From: CAYWTS01 sp964461265
GTDB lineage: Bacteria > Bacteroidota > Ignavibacteria > Tepidaquicellales > OLB5
Length of the DNA: 64,000 nt
NCBI GenBank assembly: GCA_964461265.1
Contig: CAYWTS010000001.1
Span: forward strand, 1-64,000
Reading direction: 5' to 3'
A program made the position numbers and the translations under genes. Numbering within the stretch: position 1 is the first letter of the stretch; each line of letters starts with the position of its first letter. Below the pieces are notes generated by a model. That model was not told the origin of the DNA. It was given only the letters and a program-made list of their open reading frames with translations, and did no database searches. This document shows, one piece after another, positions 18,919 to 28,560 of this stretch.

Positions 18919-20235
18919 ATGTTAGTCGATATAATAATGCCTAAAATGGGTGAATCTATTATGGATGGCAGAATCCTCAAATGGTATAAGCAATTAGGGG
19001 ATACTATTGCAAAAGATGAAACTTTATTCGAAATTTCAACTGATAAAGTAGATACTGAGGTTCCTTCAGCTGAGGGTGGAATCTTAGTTGAAATTTTATT
19101 TAATGAGGGTGATACCGCAAATGTGGGTGATGTGGTTGCCCGTATCGAAACAGAACCCTTGAAGGCAAAAGTTAAAAAAGGAACACCAGTGCAACCGACT
19201 GCTAAAGATTCCATAATAACTGAGTCTTCTGTTGATAAAGCGGTTTCAGAAACTATGGTCGGTGTAAAAAAAGCGCTGGAAATGAAAGTTGAAACCGGAT
19301 TTTACTCACCGCTAGTTATGAATATTGCACAAAAAGAAGGTATTTCGATGGATGAATTGGCAAATGTCAAGGGAACAGGTGCTGGCGGGAGAATTCGTAA
19401 ACAGGATATATTGGCATATGTTGAATTAAGAAAAACAAAACAACAGCTTGGGAAAACAACGCCAGATGTAACCCAAGAGAAAAAAATTACATTAGCTGAA
19501 ATAAAAGCTCCCGACTTGTCGGGTATGTATGGTAAACCCGGAATAGAGGTTATTGCTATGGATACGATACAGGAAAGAATGGCTGAACATATGCTGATAA
19601 GTATTCACACATCTCCGCATGTATCTGCTGTTGCAGAATGCGATATGAGTGCTGTTGATAAAGCACGCAAACAGCTCGCAGATGAATTTATGAAAAATGA
19701 AGGATTCAAACTTACTTACATGCCATTTATCTGTGATGCTGTAGTGAAAGCATTAAGAGATTTTCCGCTTATTAATTCTTCGATTGACGGAACGAAGATA
19801 TTAAAAAAGAATTATATTAATCTTGGGATTGCTGTAGCTATGGATGAAGGCGGTTTAATTGTACCTGTTATTAAGAATGCAGACTCCATGAGCCTTACCG
19901 GTTTTGCACGGGCAATTAATGATCTTGCTAAAAGAGCAAGAATCAAAAAGCTGAAGCTTGATGAAATCCAGGACGGGACATTTTCTATAACTAATTATGG
20001 TTTATTCGGGAATGATATAGGTACTCCATTAATCAACCAGCCGCAAATTGCAATATTGGGAATAGGTACAGTAAAGAAAAGAGCAGTTGTTATTGCAAAC
20101 GAACAAGGAGATTCGATTGCAATTAAACCAACTGTGTTTTTAACCTTATCATTTGATCACCGTTTGATTGATGGTGCATTAGGAGGTAAATTCCTGATGA
20201 AGATTGTAGAATATCTCGAAACATATTCGTTATAG
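18919..20235 (+). CDS. 2-oxo acid dehydrogenase E2 acyltransferase
   Basis: Dihydrolipoamide acyltransferase (E2), 438 residues. A single lipoyl domain carries the target lysine K43 (STDKVDTE); a peripheral-subunit-binding domain lies near 125-160 (SPLVMNIAQKEGISMDEL, GAGGRIRKQDI); the catalytic domain from about 215 ends with the active-site FDHRLIDG. E1 and E3 genes are absent nearby, so the substrate (pyruvate, 2-oxoglutarate or branched-chain keto acids) cannot be decided; similarity looks closest to the branched-chain/pyruvate type. It starts a co-directional run that includes lipA, which makes the cofactor it needs. Confidence 0.9.
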   Translation: MLVDIIMPKMGESIMDGRILKWYKQLGDTIAKDETLFEISTDKVDTEVPSAEGGILVEILFNEGDTANVGDVVARIETEPLKAKVKKGTPVQPTAKDSIITESSVDKAVSETMVGVKKALEMKVETGFYSPLVMNIAQKEGISMDELANVKGTGAGGRIRKQDILAYVELRKTKQQLGKTTPDVTQEKKITLAEIKAPDLSGMYGKPGIEVIAMDTIQERMAEHMLISIHTSPHVSAVAECDMSAVDKARKQLADEFMKNEGFKLTYMPFICDAVVKALRDFPLINSSIDGTKILKKNYINLGIAVAMDEGGLIVPVIKNADSMSLTGFARAINDLAKRARIKKLKLDEIQDGTFSITNYGLFGNDIGTPLINQPQIAILGIGTVKKRAVVIANEQGDSIAIKPTVFLTLSFDHRLIDGALGGKFLMKIVEYLETYSL

Positions 20236-20236
20236 A

Positions 20237-20695
20237 ATGGATTCCGGATCCGGTATAACTGATTCACCTGTAAGTGTAAATAATGACGAAAAAATGTTCG
20301 CTTTATTTGCCCATCTTTCTATTCTGTTAGGGGGTATTGTTATTCCTATAGTATTTTGGCTTACTAATAAAGAAAAATCTAAATTTGTTACATATCATTC
20401 TTTACAAGCTCTTTGGTTTCACATTGCATTAATAATTTTTGCTGTTATTTTGGCTTTACTTATAATTTCTCTTTCTTTCGGTTTCATATTTACTTTACCT
20501 GCAATTTCATATAAAGGTTCTCAACCTCCCTTTATTCTCATAATTTTAATTATTGTTATATATGGTTTAATTTATCTCACATTAATTTCATTTATAATAT
20601 ACGGAATATATGCAGCTGTAAAATCTTATGAAGGTAAATTAGTCAGGTATCCGGTAATCGGTAAAATTATTTACAGAAAAGTTTATGGAGAATAA
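20237..20695 (+). CDS. DUF4870 membrane protein
   Basis: A 152-residue inner-membrane protein with a soluble N-terminus and the DUF4870 hallmark: FALFAHLSILLGGIVIPIVFWLTNKEKSKFV followed by two more hydrophobic segments and a C-terminal cytoplasmic GKLVRYPVIGKI. The family (Tic20-like) is widespread and of unknown function. It begins one base after the E2 stop and ends directly against the TTG start of lipA, so it is locked in the operon. Confidence 0.8.
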   Translation: MDSGSGITDSPVSVNNDEKMFALFAHLSILLGGIVIPIVFWLTNKEKSKFVTYHSLQALWFHIALIIFAVILALLIISLSFGFIFTLPAISYKGSQPPFILIILIIVIYGLIYLTLISFIIYGIYAAVKSYEGKLVRYPVIGKIIYRKVYGE

Positions 20696-21667
20696 TTGTC
20701 TGAGTTAGTAAAAATAAAAATACCTCCGGTATTAAATACACATCAACGCAAGTATTCCGAATTAAATCACGAGATTGAAAATTCCAGACGGCCAGAATGG
20801 CTTAAGGTAAAGCTCCCATCAGGTAAAAATTACACAGAACTGAAAGAACTGGTTCGTAGAAATAAACTTCATACTGTTTGCGAAGATGCACGCTGCCCGA
20901 ATATATCGGAGTGCTGGTCCAGAAAGACTGCTACTTTTATGATTCTTGGTGATATTTGCACCAGGTCATGCGGTTTTTGTTCGGTTTCTCTGGGTAAACC
21001 CGGTAAACTGGATTATGATGAGCCGCGAAGAGTTGCCCTTAGCGTAAAAGAACTTGGTTTAAAACACGCAGTTATTACCTCTGTAAACCGTGATGATCAA
21101 ATTCTTGGTGGTGCAGATATTTTTGCTTTGACAATTGAAAATATACGCCGTTTAGTACCTGACTGTATTGTGGAGGTTCTTATCCCCGACTTCAAAGGTA
21201 ATTGGGATGCTCTGAAAATTGTGATTAATGCTAGACCTGATATCTTAAACCATAACATCGAGACTGTTAACAGATTATATCATTTCGTTCGGCCTCAGGC
21301 AGATTATCATCGGACACTTGAACTTTTAAGAATATCAAAAACTAACCAAGAACAGGCTCAAATGGGTGTTACAAAAAGCGGTTTTATGTGCGGACTCGGA
21401 GAAACCGATTCTGAAATATATGAACTGCTTGATAATTTGAGAGAAGTCGAATGTGATATTGTAACCATTGGGCAATATTTAAGACCCACAAAGAATCATC
21501 TGCCTGTGCAAAGATACGTACATCCTGATGTTTTCGAAAAGTTTAGGGAATATGCTTATAAAATCGGATTTAAACATGCAGAATCCGGTCCGCTCGTACG
21601 AAGTTCATATCATGCTGACCTCACTGCCAAAGTTATAACGCAAGTAGTTAAACAAACAACTATCTAA
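20696..21667 (+). CDS. lipA: Lipoyl synthase
   Basis: Radical-SAM enzyme that inserts two sulfurs into protein-bound octanoate to make lipoate. At 323 residues it has both iron-sulfur clusters: the auxiliary CEDARCPNISEC and the radical-SAM CTRSCGFC, plus the C-terminal RSSYHA that contacts the auxiliary cluster. The start is TTG at 20696, immediately after the TAA of the previous gene. Location in one operon with an E2 subunit is functionally coherent. A short insertion (NQEQAQMGVTKSG) around the usual GxxTKSGLMxGLGE region is mild; the catalytic motif itself (KSGFMCGLGE) is intact. Confidence 0.96.
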   Translation: MSELVKIKIPPVLNTHQRKYSELNHEIENSRRPEWLKVKLPSGKNYTELKELVRRNKLHTVCEDARCPNISECWSRKTATFMILGDICTRSCGFCSVSLGKPGKLDYDEPRRVALSVKELGLKHAVITSVNRDDQILGGADIFALTIENIRRLVPDCIVEVLIPDFKGNWDALKIVINARPDILNHNIETVNRLYHFVRPQADYHRTLELLRISKTNQEQAQMGVTKSGFMCGLGETDSEIYELLDNLREVECDIVTIGQYLRPTKNHLPVQRYVHPDVFEKFREYAYKIGFKHAESGPLVRSSYHADLTAKVITQVVKQTTI

Positions 21668-21678
21668 ATAATAACTGA

Positions 21679-23514
21679 ATGCTATTAAAATATACCTTTT
21701 ATCTTCGATATCTGCAAATAATCATTCTTATTACAATTTCAAGCATTTCTTTTTCCCAGTCAATAAAACCTGACAGCATTGCTTATAGGTATTGGCTGTA
21801 TTTTAAGGATAAAGGTGAATACAAACCTGACGTAAAGCTCATACCTGGAAGTGAAGGCTGGAATCTAGCAAAATCTGAACTTACTGAAAAAGCTCTATGG
21901 AGACGTTCAAAAGTTTTAGCAGATGACGAGCTTGTAAGCTATCATGATATTCCGGTATTTAAGGATTATGTTTATGCAGTAAGGCAGCTTGGATTAACAC
22001 CAAATGCGGTTTCTAAATGGATGAATGCAGTGAGTGTTTTTGCTACAAAAAGTCAGCTTGATGAGGTTAAAAAGCTTGGCATAATAACTAAGATAGAAGG
22101 CGTGAGATATCATGAAAATGCTATTATATATCCGGTAAGAAAGGAAATCGTTTATTACTCTACGCAAACGGAAGGAAATAAATATGACTATGGTATCTCA
22201 TACTGGCAAAACGAACAAATAAAAGTGCCGCAACTGCATAATTATGGTATTACAGGTTTTGGAGTTAGAATCGGGATGTGTGATGATGGATTCAACTGGA
22301 GGAAACATGAAGCACTTAGAACAAGAAGAGTAATGGGTGAATATGATTGGATATTCAAGGACGATAGTGTACAAAATCAGAGACCTCCTAACCAATACCC
22401 TGAAGATGGATGGGACCAGGATGGGCATGGTACCTCTACATTTTCGACGATAGGCGGTTTTTTCAATGGGAAAATGATTGGGCCTGCATTCGATTCTGAA
22501 TTCTTTCTTAGTAAAACCGAAGATAACAGGAGCGAAACACCGGTTGAAGAAGATTACTGGGTTGAGGCTGTTGAATGGATGGAAGCAATGGGTGTTGAGG
22601 TTATTTCGTGTTCATTAATTTATAAACCTTATGATGAACCGAATAATGATTATACCTATGAGGATATGGATGGCAATACAACTGTTATCGTCAGGGCTGC
22701 CGATTTTGCTGCATATCTTGGTATTGTAGTATGTAATTCAATGGGGAATGAAATGCAAACCACTCCGCCAAGTATTGTGTCACCACCTGATGGTGACTCG
22801 GTTATTGCTTGCGGAGCTGTTGATAGTGCAGGTGTTATAACCTATTTTAGTTCAAATGGTCCAACTAGCGATGGAAAGATTAAACCCGACGTTGTAGCTT
22901 TGGGTTTAGATGTATGGGCTGCTGTAAGTTACACTTTCTCTCGAGACGATTCGTCTTATTCTTTTACCAGCGGGACTTCATTTTCTTGTCCTCTGACAGC
23001 CGGTGTATGTGCTTTAATTCTTTCGGTTCATCCTGAACTGACACCTATTCAGGTCAGGGAAGCCTTAAGAATGACTGCCGATAGACATGAGAAACCTGAT
23101 AATATTTACGGATGGGGGCTTATTAATGCCTTTAATGCAGCATTATATTACGGTATGATAATGAGTAATAAGCCTGAACTTATATTTGATAATGGAAAGT
23201 TGATACTCAGTACATATATTATTTCGAAAAACGAAGTGAATACGAAAGAAATTAGATTATTTTATTCACTTGATGGCACCGATAATTATTTTGAAACCAA
23301 GCTTGAACTTTCGGAACAAATTGATACTGCTTTAACAGGCAGGCAAACCGGTTCAGGTAAATACACAGCTGTAATAAGCAACATTAAGGAAGATAGTAAC
23401 CTGAGATTTTATATAACCGCTTCCGACTCAGTTGGGGAAATAACTTCTCCCTACAAAGCACCTGAACATTACTTTTATTTTAATTATGATTCAAAACAAT
23501 TAGAAATATTCTGA
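21679..23514 (+). CDS. Secreted subtilisin-like serine peptidase (S8)
   Basis: Exported protease of 611 residues. The signal peptide ends near SISFSQS; a prodomain-like stretch of about 130 residues follows, then the S8 catalytic domain. The triad is visible: Asp in IGMCDDGFN (about 201), His in DGHGTST (about 249), Ser in SGTSFSCP (about 433), plus the oxyanion Asn in CNSMGNE. About 120 C-terminal residues form a beta-rich region without a T9SS sorting motif, unlike the other large secreted proteins here, so it may remain periplasmic or leave by another route. It lies within the E2-lipA-hflX run. Confidence 0.88.
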   Translation: MLLKYTFYLRYLQIIILITISSISFSQSIKPDSIAYRYWLYFKDKGEYKPDVKLIPGSEGWNLAKSELTEKALWRRSKVLADDELVSYHDIPVFKDYVYAVRQLGLTPNAVSKWMNAVSVFATKSQLDEVKKLGIITKIEGVRYHENAIIYPVRKEIVYYSTQTEGNKYDYGISYWQNEQIKVPQLHNYGITGFGVRIGMCDDGFNWRKHEALRTRRVMGEYDWIFKDDSVQNQRPPNQYPEDGWDQDGHGTSTFSTIGGFFNGKMIGPAFDSEFFLSKTEDNRSETPVEEDYWVEAVEWMEAMGVEVISCSLIYKPYDEPNNDYTYEDMDGNTTVIVRAADFAAYLGIVVCNSMGNEMQTTPPSIVSPPDGDSVIACGAVDSAGVITYFSSNGPTSDGKIKPDVVALGLDVWAAVSYTFSRDDSSYSFTSGTSFSCPLTAGVCALILSVHPELTPIQVREALRMTADRHEKPDNIYGWGLINAFNAALYYGMIMSNKPELIFDNGKLILSTYIISKNEVNTKEIRLFYSLDGTDNYFETKLELSEQIDTALTGRQTGSGKYTAVISNIKEDSNLRFYITASDSVGEITSPYKAPEHYFYFNYDSKQLEIF

Positions 23515-23515
23515 A

Positions 23516-24871
23516 TTGATTGACACAGGTGACCAAATAGAAAAATCATTTTTAGTTTGCACTACTATACCCCGTTCTGCCTCTTCTAAATCAGTCAAGC
23601 AAAAAGCATACCGTGAACATCTTGATGAACTTGAATTCCTGGCTCAAACAGCAGGTGCTGAAGTTACTGAAAAGTTTTATCAGGAACGCGATAAGATTGA
23701 TGCAGCTTTTTTTATCGGTAAAGGTAAAGCAGAAGAGATTGCACTAAGAGCGGAAGAGGAAAACATCGACCTTGTAATTTTTGAAAACCAGCTCTCTCCC
23801 ACACAGATACGGAATTTGGAAAAGATTTTCAAATGCAAAGTAATAGATAAGCCTGCTTTGATATTGGATATATTTGCTAAAAACGCAAAGACAGCAGAAG
23901 CTAAAACACAGGTTGAACTTGCACAGTTAACATATTTGCTGTCAAGGCTGACCCGACAATGGACACATTTATCTAAACAATATGGAGGCATTGGCACAAA
24001 AGGACCGGGCGAAACACAAATAGAAACAGATCGGCGTCTTGTGAAAACCAGGATTTCTGTTTTAAAAGAAAAACTCAAGAAAATTGAGGAACAGCGTAAA
24101 ACACAACGCCAGCAAAGATCTGGTTTTATCAGGATAGCATTAGTGGGATATACAAATGTTGGTAAATCAACTCTATTAAATATTCTGACAGATGCAGGGG
24201 TGTTTGTGGAAGACAAACTGTTTGCAACTCTTGATACTTCAACGAAACAGCTGAAAAAAATTAATGAAAGAAAGTTTCCGGTTCCTGTATTGATATCCGA
24301 TACCGTGGGTTTTATCAGGAATCTGCCTCACGATCTGATTGAATCATTTAAAAGTACACTTGCTGAAGTTATTGAAGCAGACATACTTATTCATATTATC
24401 GATATTTCCTCAGAAGCATTCGAAGACCAGATCAAAGTTGTTAACGATACTTTGAATGATTTAAATGTTTACGATAAGAAAATAATAATGGTTTTTAATA
24501 AAGTAGATAAATTAATAAATTCAGAGGAACAGCATATAATACATAACCTGATACTCCAATATCCGGATTCTGTTTTTATTTCGGCTTTAAAAGGAATAAA
24601 TTTAAAGAAACTGGAAGAAAAACTTATTTCCGTTATTAATGAGGAGCTTAATACCGGGGAAGTTCAGATACCTAATGATTATCCGGATGCTTATAAACTT
24701 ATTAACCGGCTTCATAAGCAGGTTGAAATTCTTGAGACAAGATATTTAAGTCGTGTAATTAAGCTGACAATTAGAACTCATAAAAATTTTATAGAAAAAA
24801 TTAATAAAATGATAAAAAACGGTTATCGGAATGAACGGAGGAACAAATTAAATAGAAAGGAATTAGCCTGA
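23516..24871 (+). CDS. hflX: Ribosome-associated GTPase HflX
   Basis: GTPase that splits or rescues ribosomes under stress. The N-terminal HflX domain (FFIGKGKAEEI, FENQLSPTQIRNLEK, GGIGTKGPGETQIETDRR) is followed by a G domain with G1 GYTNVGKST, G3 DTVGF and G4 NKVD. The length of 451 is normal, with a C-terminal extension of about 80 residues. The start is TTG at 23516, one base after the upstream TGA; no ATG gives a fuller N-terminus. Well supported. Confidence 0.95.
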   Translation: MIDTGDQIEKSFLVCTTIPRSASSKSVKQKAYREHLDELEFLAQTAGAEVTEKFYQERDKIDAAFFIGKGKAEEIALRAEEENIDLVIFENQLSPTQIRNLEKIFKCKVIDKPALILDIFAKNAKTAEAKTQVELAQLTYLLSRLTRQWTHLSKQYGGIGTKGPGETQIETDRRLVKTRISVLKEKLKKIEEQRKTQRQQRSGFIRIALVGYTNVGKSTLLNILTDAGVFVEDKLFATLDTSTKQLKKINERKFPVPVLISDTVGFIRNLPHDLIESFKSTLAEVIEADILIHIIDISSEAFEDQIKVVNDTLNDLNVYDKKIIMVFNKVDKLINSEEQHIIHNLILQYPDSVFISALKGINLKKLEEKLISVINEELNTGEVQIPNDYPDAYKLINRLHKQVEILETRYLSRVIKLTIRTHKNFIEKINKMIKNGYRNERRNKLNRKELA

Positions 24872-24894
24872 CTTCACCAGGCAGGTGATTTAAC

Positions 24895-26076
24895 ATGACT
24901 GCAAATTATAAAGCTGTTGATTATTATAATATAGAAGCTTTACTTACGGAAGAAGAAAAGATGGTTCGGGATACTGCAAGAGATTTTGTGATTAAAGAGG
25001 TGATGCCTGTTATTGAACAGCATAACCAAGCAATGACTTTCCCGATGCATCTAATACCTATGATGGCTGAACTTGGTTTTTTCGGTCCCACACTTCCAGA
25101 AAGATATGGCGGTATGGGTTTAAGCAATGTTGCTTATGGTTTGATGATGACCGAGCTTGAAAGGGGAGATAGCGGTTTAAGAAGTTTTGCATCGGTACAG
25201 TCGTCACTTGTAATGTACCCAATCTACACCTTCGGAAGTGAAGAACAAAAAGATAAATGGCTTCCCTCTCTTGCAAAAGCAGATAAGATTGGCTGTTTCG
25301 GTCTAACCGAGCCTGATTACGGTTCTAATCCAGCAGGTATGATTACCAATGCAAAAAAAACTGATGGTGGTTTTATTCTAAATGGAGCTAAAATGTGGAT
25401 TACTAACTCTCCCATAGCCGATGTTGCTGTTGTTTGGGCTAAGCTTGATGGTGAAGTGCATGGCTTTCTTTTAGAAAGGGGATTTAAAGGTTTTGAAACA
25501 CCTGAAATGAAAGGCAAGCTTTCTTTAAGGGCTTCGGTTACAGGGGAAATAATTTTGCAGGATTGTTTTGTACCTGAGGAAAACTTTTTACCAAATTCAA
25601 AAGGTTTGAAATGTCCTTTGATGTGTCTGAACCAGGCACGTTACAGCATTGCGTGGGGAGTGCTGGGTGCAGCAATGGAATGTTATACTACAGCACTTAA
25701 TTATTCGCTTTCGCGAGTACAGTTTGATAATCCAATTGCTGCTTACCAGATAACTCAAGAAAAACTTGCAATTATGCTTACAGAAATAACAAAAGCTCAG
25801 CTGCTGGTTTATCATCTTGGCCGAATGAAGGATAATGGAACTGCTAAACATACACACGTTTCTATGGCTAAACGGAATAACTGTGAAATTTCTTTAAATA
25901 TTTGCCGTATGGCTCGCGAAATACTTGGTGCTAACGGGATATTGGATGAATACCCCGTGATGAGGCATGCTAATAATCTTGAAAGCGTTAAAACATATGA
26001 AGGAACTCATGAGATGCATACTCTTATTCTTGGTGAAGATATAACCGGTATACCTGCATTCAAAAGAAGTATATAA
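24895..26076 (+). CDS. Glutaryl-CoA dehydrogenase (acyl-CoA dehydrogenase family)
   Basis: FAD-dependent enzyme of 393 residues, probably converting glutaryl-CoA to crotonyl-CoA in lysine/tryptophan or aromatic breakdown. The stretches SFASVQSSLVMYPIYTFGS, GCFGLTEPDYGS and KTYEGTHEMHTLILGEDITG (with the catalytic Glu) follow the GCDH subgroup more closely than short-chain acyl-CoA dehydrogenases. Electrons would go to EtfAB, encoded at 51-53 kb. The upstream gap from hflX is 23 nt, so it may belong to the same transcript. Subgroup assignment is by motif comparison from memory; another acyl-CoA dehydrogenase specificity is possible. Confidence 0.85.
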   Translation: MTANYKAVDYYNIEALLTEEEKMVRDTARDFVIKEVMPVIEQHNQAMTFPMHLIPMMAELGFFGPTLPERYGGMGLSNVAYGLMMTELERGDSGLRSFASVQSSLVMYPIYTFGSEEQKDKWLPSLAKADKIGCFGLTEPDYGSNPAGMITNAKKTDGGFILNGAKMWITNSPIADVAVVWAKLDGEVHGFLLERGFKGFETPEMKGKLSLRASVTGEIILQDCFVPEENFLPNSKGLKCPLMCLNQARYSIAWGVLGAAMECYTTALNYSLSRVQFDNPIAAYQITQEKLAIMLTEITKAQLLVYHLGRMKDNGTAKHTHVSMAKRNNCEISLNICRMAREILGANGILDEYPVMRHANNLESVKTYEGTHEMHTLILGEDITGIPAFKRSI

Positions 26077-26136
26077 ATTTTTTTCAAATTTAAGTAAAAT
26101 ATCGGGTTTAATACTTTTTAGAAATATTATTTTCCT

Positions 26137-26144
26137 TATTTTTG
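26137..26144 (+). promoter_or_regulatory. -7 element upstream of small membrane protein gene
   Basis: TATTTTTG lies 19 nt before the ATG at 26164 and is followed by an AAGGAGG ribosome-binding site at 26154-26160, a strong one for this genome. The -33 region has only a T-rich stretch. Confidence 0.45.
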
Positions 26145-26163
26145 AGTTCATTAAGGAGGAAAC

Positions 26164-26472
26164 ATGCAAACTTTTCTAAAGATACTTGGTTTCATAACTA
26201 TTATTATCGGTATAATTCTGGGAATTTATGTAATTGCGGATGCTTTACAGACTTTTAGTCTGGCAAAATCAACTTCGAATCCGTATCTGGAACAAGTTTA
26301 CCTGATTAAACTAATTGCGGGAGGAGCTATTATACTTTCCTCAATTGTATCAGGGATGCTCTATCTGAGTTTTGGAATTGTAATTGAAATTCTGGATAAT
26401 TTAAATCAAAAAGTTTCGGCATACATAGATAGCCTTCCAAAGTCAGAGAAAAACGAGGAGTTCGAAATATAA
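26164..26472 (+). CDS. Small two-helix membrane protein, unknown function
   Basis: A 102-residue protein with two hydrophobic segments (residues about 5-28 and 45-72) separated by a short polar loop (FSLAKSTSNPYLEQ) and ending in an acidic tail (PKSEKNEEFEI). No family was recognised. The clear AAGGAGG four bases before the ATG and the upstream -7 element support it as a real, separately transcribed gene. Confidence 0.65.
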   Translation: MQTFLKILGFITIIIGIILGIYVIADALQTFSLAKSTSNPYLEQVYLIKLIAGGAIILSSIVSGMLYLSFGIVIEILDNLNQKVSAYIDSLPKSEKNEEFEI

Positions 26473-26629
26473 CAATTTCAAAATAAACATGAATTTTAGC
26501 TTAGTCTGGGTAAGAATTGCTTCGTATTTGAATTTATTATTCTAAATTACTATTTTAAACAAATATTCTGCTGATAATTTTCAATTACTCAAATTAATTT
26601 ATTAACAAGAAACAAAATTGGAGAATAAA

Positions 26630-28498
26630 ATGAGAAAAACTTATCTTTTACTAACAACTATTTTATTCCTTTCTTTTTTGTCTAACATTGTATTGTTCGC
26701 AGGGAATAAACAGGGTAAAGACAAAATGGACAGGAATATTCCATTATGTGATGCAGAGCAGGTTTTATATTATGCACCCTACAACACGAATATTATTCCT
26801 GTTCCTTTTATTTTTCCGTTAGATCCGGGTTATACTTCAGATAGTATTTCTTTGGGTCCGGAAATACTTACGGGACTGCAAGGCTGGTATGATTATAAAA
26901 CGAATGGTGAAGTTAATAAATTTGTACAAGTCGATAAATCATCACCTAATTACATTCATGTTGTTGATTATCAAACTGATTCACTTGAACCAGGAGGCGC
27001 AACGCGCAGATGGACATTATATGCTAATTCTACTGATGCAGGCTCAACTTGGACCGTTTTTCCTAATACACCTCTTTTAGAAACCACAAGATCAGGTTTT
27101 TGTGTGTTAGCATTAAGTTCTGATGGCGGTTGTTTTATTGCCAATCATACAACTGATGGAAGTACGAGACTTGACGCAGTGTTATATAACGAGATTGTTC
27201 CGCATACTGCTAATTTTATACTTAACCGGCATCCTAATGAAAATTCCAGACCTTATGGGATATGGCCGCAAATATGTGTTTATGGAAATGGCAATGTTGG
27301 TTTAATTTCAAGAAGGAATGTTTCGACAAATCAGCCTGCTGAGACTTTATATTATTCGTATTGGAATGGCAACCAGTTAAGTGACAGAGTACCAATTTTC
27401 ATCACAGGACCTGATTATATAGGATCGGTTGGCAGTAATATGAGATTTAATTTAGCTTCGGATGGCGGTAGTATTGCAACAGCTGTTGCAGCACCGGTAT
27501 TGTTAAATGATACACTTGGAGCTAGCAGAATTTATTTTATGACTACAACGAACTCCGGTACAAACTGGAGTGCACCGAAGGTATTATTTGCCCCGTATAC
27601 AGAAAATAACGGAGAAGATACGATAGTTGCTTCGGGGGGTTCAGGATTTATATATAAACCTGGAACTAACCATTGGTTCTATGCTTTCCCAATTAGTGCT
27701 GATGGATATTACTCTACCGGTAAAATTGTTATGACCAGATCAACCGATGGCGGTAATACTTTATCCACTTATACAATTTGTACAGCCGCTCAGGTTGGGG
27801 CAGCTACTACTTATTATAAACCTATGGCTTTTGTCTTTAACGTTGATTTTCCTGCTCTGGGGTGGTCTAACGATAATTCAACTTTATATTGTGTTTACTC
27901 GGTGGTTGTTCCCGATACAGGTGCTTCAGGATGGAATTCCAGAGACATTTTCATTCAATATTCACTTGATGAAGGTGCTACCTGGTCAAATCCTTTTAGG
28001 GTAACAAATACTCCGGATATAGATGAAACATATCCTTCGATTTCAAACTGGAATAAAGGCAGTGTTGGAAATCCATATGAGATTAATATCATTTACATGA
28101 AAGATCCTGGTGTTGGTCCGGCTTCATTTAATGGTAACAGCGGAACAGCGCCCCCATCCTTAAACAAGCAAATTTACAGAAAGCTTACCGGTTTACCACC
28201 CATTGGCATAAAAAATATTTCCGGAAATGTTCCCGGAGTATTTTCACTTGGGCAGAATTATCCCAATCCGTTTAATCCGAAAACCCAGTTCACCATAAAC
28301 ATCGCAAAATCGGGATTAGTGACTGTTAAGGTTTTCGACATTATTGGACGTGAAATTGCTGTATTAGTTAACGAGGAATTACAGCCTGGTATTTATAATG
28401 TTGATTGGAATGCAATTAATTCCCCCAGTGGTGTGTACTTCTATAAAATTGAAGCTAATGGCTTCACTGACACTAAGAAAATGATGCTCGTTAAATAA
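26630..28498 (+). CDS. T9SS cargo protein, sialidase/BNR-like, paralogue 1
   Basis: Secreted protein of 622 residues. The signal peptide (KTYLLLTTILFLSFLSN) is followed by about 500 residues with Asp-box-like stretches (NSTDAGSTWTVFP, TTNSGTNWSAPKV, SLDEGATWSNPF), suggesting a beta-propeller of the sialidase-like superfamily; enzymatic residues cannot be assigned. The last 80 residues are a T9SS type A sorting domain (NYPNPFNPKTQFT to TKKMMLVK). The frame opens at 26618, but ATG 26630 has GGAG at 26620-26623 with correct spacing. It is followed by a hairpin and a close paralogue. Confidence 0.82.
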   Translation: MRKTYLLLTTILFLSFLSNIVLFAGNKQGKDKMDRNIPLCDAEQVLYYAPYNTNIIPVPFIFPLDPGYTSDSISLGPEILTGLQGWYDYKTNGEVNKFVQVDKSSPNYIHVVDYQTDSLEPGGATRRWTLYANSTDAGSTWTVFPNTPLLETTRSGFCVLALSSDGGCFIANHTTDGSTRLDAVLYNEIVPHTANFILNRHPNENSRPYGIWPQICVYGNGNVGLISRRNVSTNQPAETLYYSYWNGNQLSDRVPIFITGPDYIGSVGSNMRFNLASDGGSIATAVAAPVLLNDTLGASRIYFMTTTNSGTNWSAPKVLFAPYTENNGEDTIVASGGSGFIYKPGTNHWFYAFPISADGYYSTGKIVMTRSTDGGNTLSTYTICTAAQVGAATTYYKPMAFVFNVDFPALGWSNDNSTLYCVYSVVVPDTGASGWNSRDIFIQYSLDEGATWSNPFRVTNTPDIDETYPSISNWNKGSVGNPYEINIIYMKDPGVGPASFNGNSGTAPPSLNKQIYRKLTGLPPIGIKNISGNVPGVFSLGQNYPNPFNPKTQFTINIAKSGLVTVKVFDIIGREIAVLVNEELQPGIYNVDWNAINSPSGVYFYKIEANGFTDTKKMMLVK

Positions 28499-28522
28499 GA
28501 GAGCAATTAATTTATTATTTTA

Positions 28523-28544
28523 AAGGCTGGCAGAAACCAGCCTT
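28523..28544 (+). terminator. Hairpin between the two paralogues
   Basis: Perfect 8-bp stem AAGGCTGG (28523-28530) with CCAGCCTT (28537-28544), loop CAGAAA, then CATTTTAT. The T-run is imperfect, so it may be a weak terminator or an mRNA-stabilising hairpin rather than a full stop. Confidence 0.6.
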
Positions 28545-28560
28545 CATTTTATATAAAATT

